24,490 nucleotides of DNA from CAZTXD01 sp964617995. GTDB taxonomy: Bacteria; Actinomycetota; Acidimicrobiia; Spongiisociales; ZC4RG35. The position numbers and the translations under genes were made by a program. Positions 8,002-15,717 of the stretch are shown piece by piece (the first letter of the stretch is position 1; each line of letters starts with the position of its first letter). Location of the stretch: the NCBI GenBank assembly GCA_964617995.1, contig CAZTXD010000044.1:1-24490 (forward strand), written 5' to 3'. Below the pieces are notes generated by a model. It made no database searches. It saw only the letters and a list, made by a program, of their open reading frames with translations, and was not told the DNA's origin.

Positions 8002-9003
8002 TTGAAAGCAGTACGTGTCATCCGGCCCGACGTGGTAGAAGTCGCCGACGTGGCTGAGCCATCCGATGCCGACCTGGCACTCGTCAGGGTCCATCAGGTG
8101 GGGATCTGCGGGACAGATACCAAGATCGTCTCCGGCAAGATTCCCGTCGCCTACCCCCGGATCCTCGGACATGAGATGACCGGCGAGGTGGCTCACGCAC
8201 CTCCGGGCTCGCCCTATCGTGCCGGCACGCGTGTCCTGGTCGACCCCGGCGTCTCTTGCGGATGGTGCGACTTGTGCGTGTCCGGACGGCCGCACCTGTG
8301 CCGCAACGGGGGACTGCTGGGCCGGGATGCGGATGGGACCTTCACCGAGTACGTGCTGGCGCCGCCCCAGCGACTGGTACCCGTACCCGAAACCATCTCC
8401 GGCGAGGCGGCGGGGCTGCTTCAGGTGCTGGGCACCTGCGTCCATGCCGTCAAGAGGCTCGATCCGTTCCCGGGACAGACGGCGGCCGTGATCGGCCTGG
8501 GCGTCGCCGGTCAGCTCATCACGCAGCTTCTCGCCCTCGCAGGGATGAAGGTGGTGGGTATCACCCGGTCGGAGTGGAAACGTCTGCTCGCTCTCGAGTC
8601 GGGAGCGGAGGCGGTGGCGGAGCCGGCCGAAGCCGCATCGGTCCTGGCCGGGTTGACAGACGGCCGTGGCCCCGACGTCGTGGTTGAGGCGGTAGGAACC
8701 GAGTCGACGCTGGCGCAGGCGATCGAGCTGGTGACGATCGGAGGTGAGGTGCTGGTCTTCGGCACCATCACCGGCGGCCAGGAAGGGTTGCCCTACTACC
8801 ACCTCTATCACAAGGAGCTCACCCTCCACAATCCCCGCGCGGCCCTGATCGGCGACTACGCGGACGGTATCGCCCTGACGGCGTCGGGCGCCCTGCGCCT
8901 CGAGCCGATCGTCACCCACCAGCTCGATCTGGCCGAGGCCTCCCGGGCCTTCGACCTGGTCCACGACTCATCCTCCCTCAAGGTCCTGATGACGGTCGGC
9001 TGA
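8002..9003 (+). CDS. Zinc-dependent alcohol dehydrogenase (MDR family)
   Basis: This is a 333-residue medium-chain dehydrogenase. I prefer the TTG at 8002 because AGGAGA lies just before it and the resulting MKAVRV N-terminus is typical. In-frame starts at 7870 and 7978 would add an unconserved tail. Catalytic zinc residues are C36 and H57-E58 (GHE). The structural zinc cysteines C86, C89, C92 and C100 are all present. The Rossmann motif is GLGVAG (165-170). Relatives oxidise polyols, threonine or sugar alcohols to ketones using NAD(P). It is divergent from the GntR gene and is followed directly by a large palindrome. The exact substrate is unknown. Confidence 0.9.
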   Translation: MKAVRVIRPDVVEVADVAEPSDADLALVRVHQVGICGTDTKIVSGKIPVAYPRILGHEMTGEVAHAPPGSPYRAGTRVLVDPGVSCGWCDLCVSGRPHLCRNGGLLGRDADGTFTEYVLAPPQRLVPVPETISGEAAGLLQVLGTCVHAVKRLDPFPGQTAAVIGLGVAGQLITQLLALAGMKVVGITRSEWKRLLALESGAEAVAEPAEAASVLAGLTDGRGPDVVVEAVGTESTLAQAIELVTIGGEVLVFGTITGGQEGLPYYHLYHKELTLHNPRAALIGDYADGIALTASGALRLEPIVTHQLDLAEASRAFDLVHDSSSLKVLMTVG

Positions 9004-9004
9004 T

Positions 9005-9058
9005 CCGTTTTCGCGCATCGAATGCGCGCTATAGCGCGCATTCGATGCGCGAAAACGG
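9005..9058. repeat. Perfect 54-bp palindrome after the dehydrogenase gene
   Basis: The two 27-base arms (9005-9031 and 9032-9058) are exact reverse complements with no spacer, centred on CTA|TAG. Each arm holds its own smaller inverted repeat, CGCGCAT-CGA-ATGCGCG, so the RNA could fold as one long hairpin or two short ones. It begins two bases after the dehydrogenase stop. The outer bases are T-rich on the left and A-rich on the right, so there is no U tract after the stem. It may be a U-less terminator or RNA-stabilising hairpin, or a DNA cruciform or protein site. Confidence 0.9.
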
Positions 9059-9068
9059 GACGCTACCC

Positions 9069-9086
9069 TGCATGATATAGGATCAG
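9069..9086 (+). promoter_or_regulatory. Candidate GntR operator/promoter element, copy 1
   Basis: TGCATGATATAGGATCAG lies 22 bp before the hydroxyacid dehydrogenase start. It differs at one base from the copy at 13688-13705. Within it, TGAT-N5-ATCA is an inverted repeat, as expected for a dimeric regulator. TAGGAT (9079-9084 region) could also serve as a -10 box. The stretch is unusually AT-rich for this DNA. Confidence 0.5.
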
Positions 9087-9108
9087 ATCCCGTCGAAAGC
9101 GAGGGGTG

Positions 9109-10050
9109 ATGCCCAAGTACAAGGTCGTCGTCAGTGATCAGGTCTTTCCGTCGGTTGAGATCGAGCAGTCCCTGCTGGCAGAAGTCGACGCCGAGTTGAC
9201 GGTCGCCTCCGGCGACATCGATCAGGTGCTGGCCGTGGCGGCCGACTCCGACGCCATCCTCACCACATATCTTCCCTGGGACGCCGCCGCCATCGCTCGC
9301 CTGCAGAACTGCCGGATCATCGCTCGCTACGGGATCGGCGTCGACAACGTCGATCTAGCGGCTGCCGCCGCGGCCGGCATCGTGGTGACCAACGTCCCCG
9401 ACTACTCGGTGGAGGAGGTGGCGACGCATGGGCTGGCACTGATCCTCACCTCGCTCCGCCGCCTGGTCGACGCCGACCGCGCCGTCCGCGCAGGGACATG
9501 GGGCGTCGACAACTTCCGTCCCATCCACCGCTTATCCACACTCACGGTCGGCCTGGTCGGCTACGGACGCATCGCCCGCAAGATCGCGGCGCCGCTGAGA
9601 GCACTGGGCGCCAACCTCGTGGTACACGACCCCTATCTCGACCCCGGAGCGGACCTGCCCCCGATGCTGGCCCTGGACGAGCTGTTGGCTACCTCCGACA
9701 TCGTGTCGCTCCACCTGCCTCTCACAGCCGAGACGAGGGGGATGATCGCCGCGGAGCAACTGGCGAGGATGAAGCCGCGGGCGATACTCGTCAACACCTC
9801 GCGGGGCCCCCTCGTGGACCTGGATGCCGTCACGGCTGCCCTGTCCGAAGGCCGACTCGGTGGTGCCGGACTCGACGTGTTCGATGTCGAGCCGCTCGAC
9901 CCGGCACGTATCGGGGAGATACCCAACCTGACCGTCACGCCCCACATGGCCTACTACTCGGAAGAGGCGCTGGAGGAATCGCAGCGCAAGGCGACGACCC
10001 AGGTGATCAAGGTCCTCACCGGCGAAGAACCGGACTATCAGGTCAACTGA
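9109..10050 (+). CDS. D-2-hydroxyacid dehydrogenase (phosphoglycerate dehydrogenase-like)
   Basis: About 313 residues from ATG 9109; GTG 9106 is also possible, and GAGGGG lies right before both. The NAD-binding motif reads GLVGYGRIA, with Ala156 where the third Gly usually is. The catalytic triad of the family is visible: R232 (VNTSRGPLVD), E261 (DVFDVEPL) and H279 (VTPHMAYYS). These enzymes interconvert D-2-hydroxyacids and 2-oxoacids with NAD(P)H. It heads an operon with the cupin gene (1 bp gap) and an MFS gene. A candidate GntR site lies upstream. It is shorter than SerA and lacks an ACT domain, so it is more likely catabolic than part of serine synthesis. Confidence 0.92.
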   Translation: MPKYKVVVSDQVFPSVEIEQSLLAEVDAELTVASGDIDQVLAVAADSDAILTTYLPWDAAAIARLQNCRIIARYGIGVDNVDLAAAAAAGIVVTNVPDYSVEEVATHGLALILTSLRRLVDADRAVRAGTWGVDNFRPIHRLSTLTVGLVGYGRIARKIAAPLRALGANLVVHDPYLDPGADLPPMLALDELLATSDIVSLHLPLTAETRGMIAAEQLARMKPRAILVNTSRGPLVDLDAVTAALSEGRLGGAGLDVFDVEPLDPARIGEIPNLTVTPHMAYYSEEALEESQRKATTQVIKVLTGEEPDYQVN

Positions 10051-10051
10051 G

Positions 10052-10423
10052 ATGCCGGCCGCGGACATCGTCGACGAGGGAGAGTTCGACCGTTCGGAGT
10101 TCGCCGAGGAGCTGCAGGCTGCTCCTTCCAACCGCCATGTCGGGACCTCACTGTGGTTCGAGAACGACCGGGTCCGGGTGTGGGAGGTCGAGCTGTCACC
10201 GGGAGAACGTGGACCCTTCCATGCCCACACCACCGACTACTTCTGGACCGTGGTGGAGGCCGGACGGGGCCTGCAGCGTCGAGCGGATGGGTCCTTCACG
10301 GTCAGGGACTACCGGGAGGGGGAAACGACCTTCCTCCAGAACTCTCCCGACGAGCCCACCATCCACGACCTGGAAAACGTCGGCGAAACGATGCTTCGGT
10401 TCGTGACGGTGGAACTGCTCTGA
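10052..10423 (+). CDS. Small cupin-domain protein
   Basis: This 123-residue protein contains a single cupin-like domain. GERGPFHAHTTDYFW supplies the metal-binding HxH (H57, H59). The usual Glu of motif 1 is not clearly present, an Asp or Tyr occupying that area. A second strand pair (DYREGETTFL and MLRFVTVELL) completes the barrel. The start lies one base after the previous stop, so it is cotranslated. Small cupins in such operons are often isomerases, lyases or dioxygenases acting on sugar acids or aromatic acids, but no specific activity can be assigned. Confidence 0.75.
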   Translation: MPAADIVDEGEFDRSEFAEELQAAPSNRHVGTSLWFENDRVRVWEVELSPGERGPFHAHTTDYFWTVVEAGRGLQRRADGSFTVRDYREGETTFLQNSPDEPTIHDLENVGETMLRFVTVELL

Positions 10424-10461
10424 GACACCGACTCGAACATGGTCTCCGACGCCATCCCCTG

Positions 10462-11607
10462 GTGGCGGCGGTCGCGTTCACCGGTTGCGGAGTTCTGCCC
10501 CTGTTCCTGGTCAGCGCCCAGATCCTCCAGATCGACCAGGCCCTCGGGTTCGGTGTTGCCCATCTGGCGATCGCCGCCGGTGCCTTCATGGCCACCTCTG
10601 CACTCACCGCCGGTCCTGCCGGCGGTGTGGTGGCACGGGTAGGACCCACGCGGGGACTGCGCCTGGGGGCCTGCCTGACTCTCGTCTCCTCCGCCCTGGC
10701 CGCTTCCGCCGCCGCCCCGTGGTTGATACCGGTCGCCACCGGTGTGGGTGGTGTCGGCAACGGACTGATCCAGGTGGCGGCCAACCTCGCCATCTTCGAC
10801 GGCGTCAGAGCGGGGCGTCAGGGCGTGGCCTACGGCATGAAGCAGGCGGCCGTTCCTCTCGCCAGCGTCCTGGCCGGGGCGTCACTCCCCCTGGTTGGTC
10901 TTGCAGTCGGCTGGAGATGGGGTTTCATGGGAGCGGCGCTGCTGGGCCTGGTCCTCGCCGTCGTCACACCCCGGTTCGACACGACGATCGTCTCAGAGCG
11001 AGCAGAAGCCGCTCGAGGCAGGGTTCCCGCTGCTTTGCTCCCGCTGGCCATGGCCGGCTTCACGGGTGCTATCGCCGGCAACGGTGTCGCGCTTTTCGTG
11101 GTGCCGTCGGCCGTCGAGATCGGCATCAGCGAAGCGGCCGCAGGAGCGGTGCTGGCCGCTTGCTCCTCCCTCGTGGTGGGAGTGCGGGTGGGAGTGGGAT
11201 GGTTCGTCGACCGGAGAGACAGCAGCGGTCACCTGGAGATGATGGCCCTGTCGGGGACGGGAGCCATCGGCGCATTGATCCTGATGACGGCGTCGGTGCC
11301 CGCCCTGTATCTGGTGGCCCTGCCGCTCACTTTGCTCGGCACCTGGGGATGGCCGGGGGTCTTCTTCTTCACGGTGGTCAACAGCTTCGCCGAGATACCG
11401 GCGCGAGCGTCGGGCCTGGTGCTGGCCGGCAACTTCACCGGGACGCTCCTCGGGCCCGTCGTGGTCGGTCTCTTCGCCGCCCGGGGGGACTACCGGGCCG
11501 CGTGGCTCTTCGTCGGTCTCGTGGCGGCAGCCTCCACCGCGGCCTTCCTCCTCGCCGACAAGCTGTGGAGACGCCGCCCAACCCTCACTTCAGGGGGAGG
11601 TCGATGA
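10462..11607 (+). CDS. MFS transporter (start uncertain)
   Basis: This protein of about 381 residues has around 11-12 hydrophobic segments and MFS-like features (GGVVARVGPTRGL after helix 2, GWFVDRRD in the second half). The start is not clear. GTG 10462 is the nearest standard codon but lacks a ribosome site and sits almost inside the first helix. A CTG overlapping the cupin stop (10420) would give a better charged N-terminal tail. The frame continues upstream inside the cupin gene, which is not membrane-like. Together with the hydroxyacid dehydrogenase and cupin it probably forms one operon. Its 3' end overlaps the converging oxidoreductase gene by 23 bp. Confidence 0.8.
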   Translation: MAAVAFTGCGVLPLFLVSAQILQIDQALGFGVAHLAIAAGAFMATSALTAGPAGGVVARVGPTRGLRLGACLTLVSSALAASAAAPWLIPVATGVGGVGNGLIQVAANLAIFDGVRAGRQGVAYGMKQAAVPLASVLAGASLPLVGLAVGWRWGFMGAALLGLVLAVVTPRFDTTIVSERAEAARGRVPAALLPLAMAGFTGAIAGNGVALFVVPSAVEIGISEAAAGAVLAACSSLVVGVRVGVGWFVDRRDSSGHLEMMALSGTGAIGALILMTASVPALYLVALPLTLLGTWGWPGVFFFTVVNSFAEIPARASGLVLAGNFTGTLLGPVVVGLFAARGDYRAAWLFVGLVAAASTAAFLLADKLWRRRPTLTSGGGR

Positions 11608-12640
11608 CCTGATGCTTGGCCACCGACAGGTCGGCGGCGATGTAGACCTCCATGGTCTGGCGAGCGAGTCGGGGGGCGACCATCACTTCCTGGTCGCGGT
11701 AGACCGCCTCGATGAAGTGAAGGGTCTCTCGTTCCATCGGCCCGGCGTATACGTGGTCTACGTACTCTCCGGGCATCGTCGACAGTGGGAACCTGGTGCC
11801 GTCGCGCATGGTGTGCATGACGATGTCACGGTGGCTGGCATCCATCATCAGGGCCCCTTCGGTGCCGATGAACTCGATCCATGTCGCCGAGTAGTTCGGG
11901 TATCCGGGCGGTAGGGACCATCCCGCACCGACCGTCACGGTCACCCCGTCGTCCATGGTGAGGACGATGATTTGGTGGTCGGGCACACCGTGGTCGGCCT
12001 TGCGGGCACCGAAGGCGACCTGTGAGTAGACGCGCACAGGTGTCCGTGGTTCGAGCGCCCACAAGGCGAAGTCGATGTCGTGGGTCGCCTCCATCGCCGC
12101 CGGAGAGAGCTTCGTGCGTGAGCCGATCTTGGCTCCCAAGGAACGGGTGATGTGCCTGCTCACCAGCACGGTGACCGGGTCACCCAGCGATCCGTCGGCG
12201 AGGCTCCGCTTGACCAGCGCCTGCTTGGAGTTGAAGCGTTGGGAGTAGCCGATCGTGAACTTGAGCTGTCCTGTCTCGGCAAGACGGATCAGCTCATCGG
12301 CCTCCTCCAGTGTCATGGCCATCGGCTTCTCCAACAGCACGTGCTTGCCGGCCGCCAGGGCGGCCCTGGCCATCGGGTAATGGGTGGTCTCCGGGGTGGC
12401 CGAGATCATGAGAGCATCGATGCTCGGGTCGGATACGAGCTCCTCCCAGTCGGTGGTGGTCCGCTCAGCTCCTGTAATCGCCGCCACTTCTTCCAGGCGA
12501 TCCTCGTCGATCTCGGCGAGATGGAGCCGTCGCACCATCGCGCTGCCTGTGGAAGCGACGGCCCGGATTCCTCCGCACCATCCGGTGCCGATGACTCCGA
12601 CTTCGATCGGCTCCCTGATCCCTTGGCGCTGTTCAGGCAT
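11585..12640 (-). CDS. Gfo/Idh/MocA-family NAD(P)-dependent oxidoreductase
   Basis: This 351-residue protein has an N-terminal Rossmann fold (GVIGTGWCGG at about 15-24), the family EKP motif (VLLEKPMAM) with the catalytic-side Lys, and the THDIDFALW helix that supplies substrate-binding His and Asp. The family oxidises or reduces sugars, inositols and sugar-acid hydroxyls. It is the last gene of a minus-strand set (dehydrogenase, amidohydrolase, Gfo/Idh), starting 27 bp after the amidohydrolase stop. AAGGG is found upstream, somewhat far from the ATG. The substrate is unknown. The converging MFS gene overlaps its 3' end. Confidence 0.92.
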   Translation of the reverse strand: MPEQRQGIREPIEVGVIGTGWCGGIRAVASTGSAMVRRLHLAEIDEDRLEEVAAITGAERTTTDWEELVSDPSIDALMISATPETTHYPMARAALAAGKHVLLEKPMAMTLEEADELIRLAETGQLKFTIGYSQRFNSKQALVKRSLADGSLGDPVTVLVSRHITRSLGAKIGSRTKLSPAAMEATHDIDFALWALEPRTPVRVYSQVAFGARKADHGVPDHQIIVLTMDDGVTVTVGAGWSLPPGYPNYSATWIEFIGTEGALMMDASHRDIVMHTMRDGTRFPLSTMPGEYVDHVYAGPMERETLHFIEAVYRDQEVMVAPRLARQTMEVYIAADLSVAKHQVIDLPLK

Positions 12641-12667
12641 CTGAAACGGTCCCTTCTGTCTGCTTTC

Positions 12668-13678
12668 TCACAATTTCAGTCCGAGAAGTCGAGCGGCGTT
12701 GCCTCCGGTCACCATCCCGACCTCGTCGGGAGTCAGGCCTTCGACCTTGCCGATCAAGCCCAGCGGATCGGTTTCACCCATGTCGTAGGGATAGTCGGTT
12801 CCGAGAAGAAGATGGTCCGCCCCGTATCTGCTCGCGAGGAACGCGAGCTGGTCGGGCTCGAAGACCATGGTGTCGAAATAGAACATCGAGAGATACTCGC
12901 TGGGAGGGCGGGGAAGCCCGTGTCGCACGTCCGCGCGGGCCTGATAGGCGTGATCGAACCGCCCCGCATACATGGGGAGATAGCCACCTCCATGGGCGAG
13001 GACGACCTTCAGTTCAGGATGGCGTTCCATCACCCCATCGAAGATGAGCCGGCCGACACTGATCGTCTCCTCCAGCGGATGGCCGATCGTGTTGAAGAAG
13101 TAGTGCTCCGTGAACCGGTCTGGATGGGTGAAGCCGGTGGGATGGATGAACACCACCGCTTCCAGCTCCTCGGCGGTCTCCCAGAAGGGCTCCAGACGGG
13201 CTGAGGATATCTCTTCACCTTCGACGTGGGTGCTGATCTCAACGCCGCCGAAGCCGAGCTCGTCCACACACCTTCGCAGCTCGGCCACGGCAGCGGACAT
13301 GTCCTGAAGGGGGACTGCACCCAGCCCCACGAACCGATCGGGATGGGCCTCCACCACCGCGGCGAGGTCGTCGTTGATCATGTGGAAGGCACCGATGCCG
13401 AGGTCGCCCTGTGCCCAGAAGAAGAGATGGTAAGGGGACACGCTCATGACCTGGATATCCACCCCCATGGCGTCCATGTCGGCGAGACGCCGCTCGACCG
13501 ATTCCATCTTGGGTCGCAGGGTCTCGAGCTGACGCCGGTTGACCTCTCGGGTCATCTCGTTTCCGAACTGGAGCGGCGCCCGGCCGAGGCGATCTGCTTC
13601 GGGTTTGACCCGGGCAGCGGCGGGACCGCATTCTCGGTGACAGTGAATGTCGATGACGTGGCTGAGGCGACCTCTCAT
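12668..13678 (-). CDS. Amidohydrolase, ACMSD / amidohydrolase-2 family (paralogue 2)
   Basis: This 336-residue TIM-barrel metal enzyme carries H12 and H14 (DIHCHRE), H179 (VFIHPTG), H229 (VLAHGGGY) and D295 (GTDYPYD). It is clearly paralogous to the protein at 5182-6180, sharing the order of motifs, the length and the C-terminal DPLGLIG...GGNAA block. The family decarboxylates or hydrates carboxylated intermediates. No strong ribosome site precedes the ATG. The AT-rich element at 13684-13705 begins only 6 bp upstream, so the transcript may have a very short leader. It is probably cotranscribed with the Gfo/Idh gene. Confidence 0.88.
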   Translation of the reverse strand: MRGRLSHVIDIHCHRECGPAAARVKPEADRLGRAPLQFGNEMTREVNRRQLETLRPKMESVERRLADMDAMGVDIQVMSVSPYHLFFWAQGDLGIGAFHMINDDLAAVVEAHPDRFVGLGAVPLQDMSAAVAELRRCVDELGFGGVEISTHVEGEEISSARLEPFWETAEELEAVVFIHPTGFTHPDRFTEHYFFNTIGHPLEETISVGRLIFDGVMERHPELKVVLAHGGGYLPMYAGRFDHAYQARADVRHGLPRPPSEYLSMFYFDTMVFEPDQLAFLASRYGADHLLLGTDYPYDMGETDPLGLIGKVEGLTPDEVGMVTGGNAARLLGLKL

Positions 13679-13683
13679 CGTCG

Positions 13684-13705
13684 ATCATGCATGATATAGA
13701 ATCAG
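13684..13705. promoter_or_regulatory. Candidate GntR operator/promoter element, copy 2
   Basis: TGCATGATATAGAATCAG (13688-13705) matches copy 1 at 17 of 18 bases. It overlaps a perfect 12-base palindrome, ATCATGCATGAT (13684-13695). It lies directly before the amidohydrolase start (minus strand) and after the 3-hydroxyisobutyrate-dehydrogenase-like gene. Confidence 0.5.
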
Positions 13706-13727
13706 GTGGTCGTCGTCCATTCCGCGG

Positions 13728-14651
13728 TCAAGGAGAGACCCGACCCACACCCGCCCGTCTCCTCAGCACCTCGATCACAGCCGAGTTGTCCAGGTCGCCG
13801 AGGCCCGACGCCTCCCCCTCCTCCAGGACCCGGCGGGCGATGGAGACGAGGTCGGTCGGTGCCCCCAGGTCCCCTGCGTGCTCGACGATCAGCCGGGCAT
13901 CCTTGTGACTCTGCCGGACTCGGGCGAAGGGATCGGCGTGATCACCGGTGATCATCCGCTCTCCCCAGGCGTCCATCGCCTTGGAATAGGCAAGGCTGTC
14001 CTTGAGCACGTCGAGAGTGGCGGCGAGGTCGAGGCGGGCCAGCTCTGCCACCACCAACCCCTCGGCGAGGGCGAGCCGGTGGATGGTGAGCAGATGATTG
14101 ACGAGGAGCTTCATCCGTGCGCCTGCTCCCGCGGCCCCCACGTGATGGTGGGACCGTCCGATCGACTCGAAGATGGCGACGCCGCGCCGATAGGCGTCGA
14201 CGGGACCCCCCATCATCACCACCAGCTCGCCGCGTTGCGCGATCTCGCCGTTCCCACTCACGGTGGCGTCGGCGTAGGTGATGCCCACCTCGTCGAGCGC
14301 CCGGGCCAGATGCTCGGCGTCCCGTGGACGGCCGGTGGTGGCGTCGTAGACGGTCAGTGGTGTCACGCCCGAGGTTGCCAGGCCGTCGTCGCCCAGGCAC
14401 ACCTCCCGGGACACATCGGAGTCCGGCAACGAGAGCAACGCTCCCCAGCACCCCGACGCCGCCTCGGCGGGTGAGGTCGTGGGCTCTCCGCCCATGTCAC
14501 GGAACTCGGCGAGACGAGCCGGGTCGGGGTCGAAACCACGCAGCCGGAAGCCGTCTCCCAGAAGACGGCGGGACATGCGCGAGCCCATCAGACCCAGACC
14601 GATCACAGCCACGGGCCCGGCTCGAATCGTCTCGTTGGTGGCAGTGCTCAT
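13728..14651 (-). CDS. 3-hydroxyisobutyrate dehydrogenase-like (beta-hydroxyacid dehydrogenase) enzyme
   Basis: This 307-residue protein has the NAD(P) motif GLGLMG (18-23), the substrate loop DATVSGN (family consensus DAPVSGG) and the catalytic Lys region GAGARMKLLVNHL (K181, N185). The family oxidises beta-hydroxyacids such as 3-hydroxyisobutyrate or tartronate semialdehyde. Relative to the consensus, Pro is replaced by Thr and the second Gly by Asn in the substrate loop, which may reflect a different substrate. It is the first gene of the minus-strand set and has a copy of the AT-rich element about 20 bp before its start. Confidence 0.92.
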   Translation of the reverse strand: MSTATNETIRAGPVAVIGLGLMGSRMSRRLLGDGFRLRGFDPDPARLAEFRDMGGEPTTSPAEAASGCWGALLSLPDSDVSREVCLGDDGLATSGVTPLTVYDATTGRPRDAEHLARALDEVGITYADATVSGNGEIAQRGELVVMMGGPVDAYRRGVAIFESIGRSHHHVGAAGAGARMKLLVNHLLTIHRLALAEGLVVAELARLDLAATLDVLKDSLAYSKAMDAWGERMITGDHADPFARVRQSHKDARLIVEHAGDLGAPTDLVSIARRVLEEGEASGLGDLDNSAVIEVLRRRAGVGRVSP

Positions 14652-14851
14652 CCGGTCGGCTCTCGCTCCACATCATGCATCATATGGCGGCCCCTGGCTC
14701 CGCCCAATGACGGATGGTCCTCATCTTCTTCACCGAGACAGAGCGATCCACGGCGAGGAGCCCCTTCCCATCGTCGGCATGAACCGGGATCGGGCTGTAT
14801 GGTCGTGGCGTAGGACCTCACGGACCCGCAGCTAGGCGGTCGGGACTGTCT
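14652..14851. other. Divergent intergenic region with operator copy 3 and a possible cyclase relic
   Basis: This 200-bp region separates the dehydrogenase (minus) and the LuxR-type regulator (plus). ATCATGCATCATATGG at 14672-14687 is a third, weaker copy of the AT-rich element. On the minus strand it shares ATATxATGCATGAT with copy 2. From ATG 14714 a short frame reads MVLIFFTETERSTA before stopping at 14782. This resembles the FTDIEGST start of class III nucleotide cyclase domains, which often precede LuxR/ATPase proteins, and could be a decayed remnant. No other gene is supported here. Confidence 0.4.
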
Positions 14852-15634
14852 GTGTCCCCGCTACCCCTGATTCCCCACGTGACTCCTTCTCCAGGCACCG
14901 ACCACATCTCGACGGAACGCACCGACGGCGGAGTTCCTCTGGTCGGGAGAACACCGGAGCTGGAGATCCTCCGAGGTGAGCTCAGGCTGGTGGCCGACGG
15001 TCGGTTCCGGTTCATCCTGATCGACGGAGCCGCCGGTGTCGGCAAGAGCCGCCTCATGCACGAGATCGTCGAGAAACACCGGAACGAGGCCGAGATCCTG
15101 TCGGCCCGTTCGTATCAGCTCGGTGTGACCACGTCGTTCGGTCCCTGGTTGGAGGCGTTGGATCGTCACGCCCTATCGACGGGCGATTCGAGGATCCGGG
15201 AGCGAATCGGCGTGACGGGAGGGAGCGGCCTGAATCGAGAGCTCCTGTTGAACGAGGTGACGTCGATCCTCGCCCGGCTCAGCGAAGAGGGTCCGATCCT
15301 GGTGGCGATCGACGATATGCATCTTGCGGACGCCTCCTCCTGGGAGGCGCTCCGCTTCGTCGCCAGACGGTTGTGGAATCGCCCTGTGGGCGTCCTCGCC
15401 ACCGCTCGTAGCGGCGGTCTCCGCTCCCGCCCGCTCATCGGCGACGTTCTCCATGCCCTCGGCGACGACGCTGCCTTGCGTCGGGTCAACGTCCGCCCGT
15501 TGAACACCGACGAGTTGGCGGAGCTGGCCCGGGCTCGTCTTCGTCACCATCCCGATCGGGAGACCCTGGCCGTCCCGCAGTCGCTGGTCGACTGGCTAGT
15601 GGACCGATCACTCGGCACCCCCTGTTCGCTCTGA
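14852..15634 (+). CDS. LuxR-family ATPase regulator, N-terminal part (frameshifted)
   Basis: This frame encodes 260 residues from GTG 14852 (GTG 14879 is another in-frame choice). It is a STAND/AAA-type ATPase domain beginning VPLVGRTPELEIL, with Walker A GAAGVGKS (59-66) and Walker B ILVAIDD (149-155). The protein stops at GTPCSL. The family normally continues as 'GNPLFAL', and exactly that continuation (LFALSLIDALIDEG) appears in the next frame from 15622. Adding one C to the five-C run at 15618-15622 would join both parts into one protein of about 979 residues. The gene is therefore either a recent frameshift pseudogene or an assembly error. Intact relatives are large ATP-binding LuxR activators that sense a ligand or partner. 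Confidence 0.82.
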   Translation: MSPLPLIPHVTPSPGTDHISTERTDGGVPLVGRTPELEILRGELRLVADGRFRFILIDGAAGVGKSRLMHEIVEKHRNEAEILSARSYQLGVTTSFGPWLEALDRHALSTGDSRIRERIGVTGGSGLNRELLLNEVTSILARLSEEGPILVAIDDMHLADASSWEALRFVARRLWNRPVGVLATARSGGLRSRPLIGDVLHALGDDAALRRVNVRPLNTDELAELARARLRHHPDRETLAVPQSLVDWLVDRSLGTPCSL

Positions 15635-15717
15635 GTCTCATCGACGCCCTCATCGACGAGGGAGCCGATGTAGCCACCCCGGATCTAACGGAACCTCCCC
15701 GATCGCTGCGAGAAAGA

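Noticed and set aside
9005..9058. Palindrome as an ordinary rho-independent terminator
   Set aside because: There is no U tract after the stem on either strand. It is kept as a repeat with open function.
12152..13204. Plus-strand frame of 350 codons across the Gfo/Idh and second amidohydrolase genes
   Set aside because: It covers parts of two clear minus-strand genes and shows no domain.
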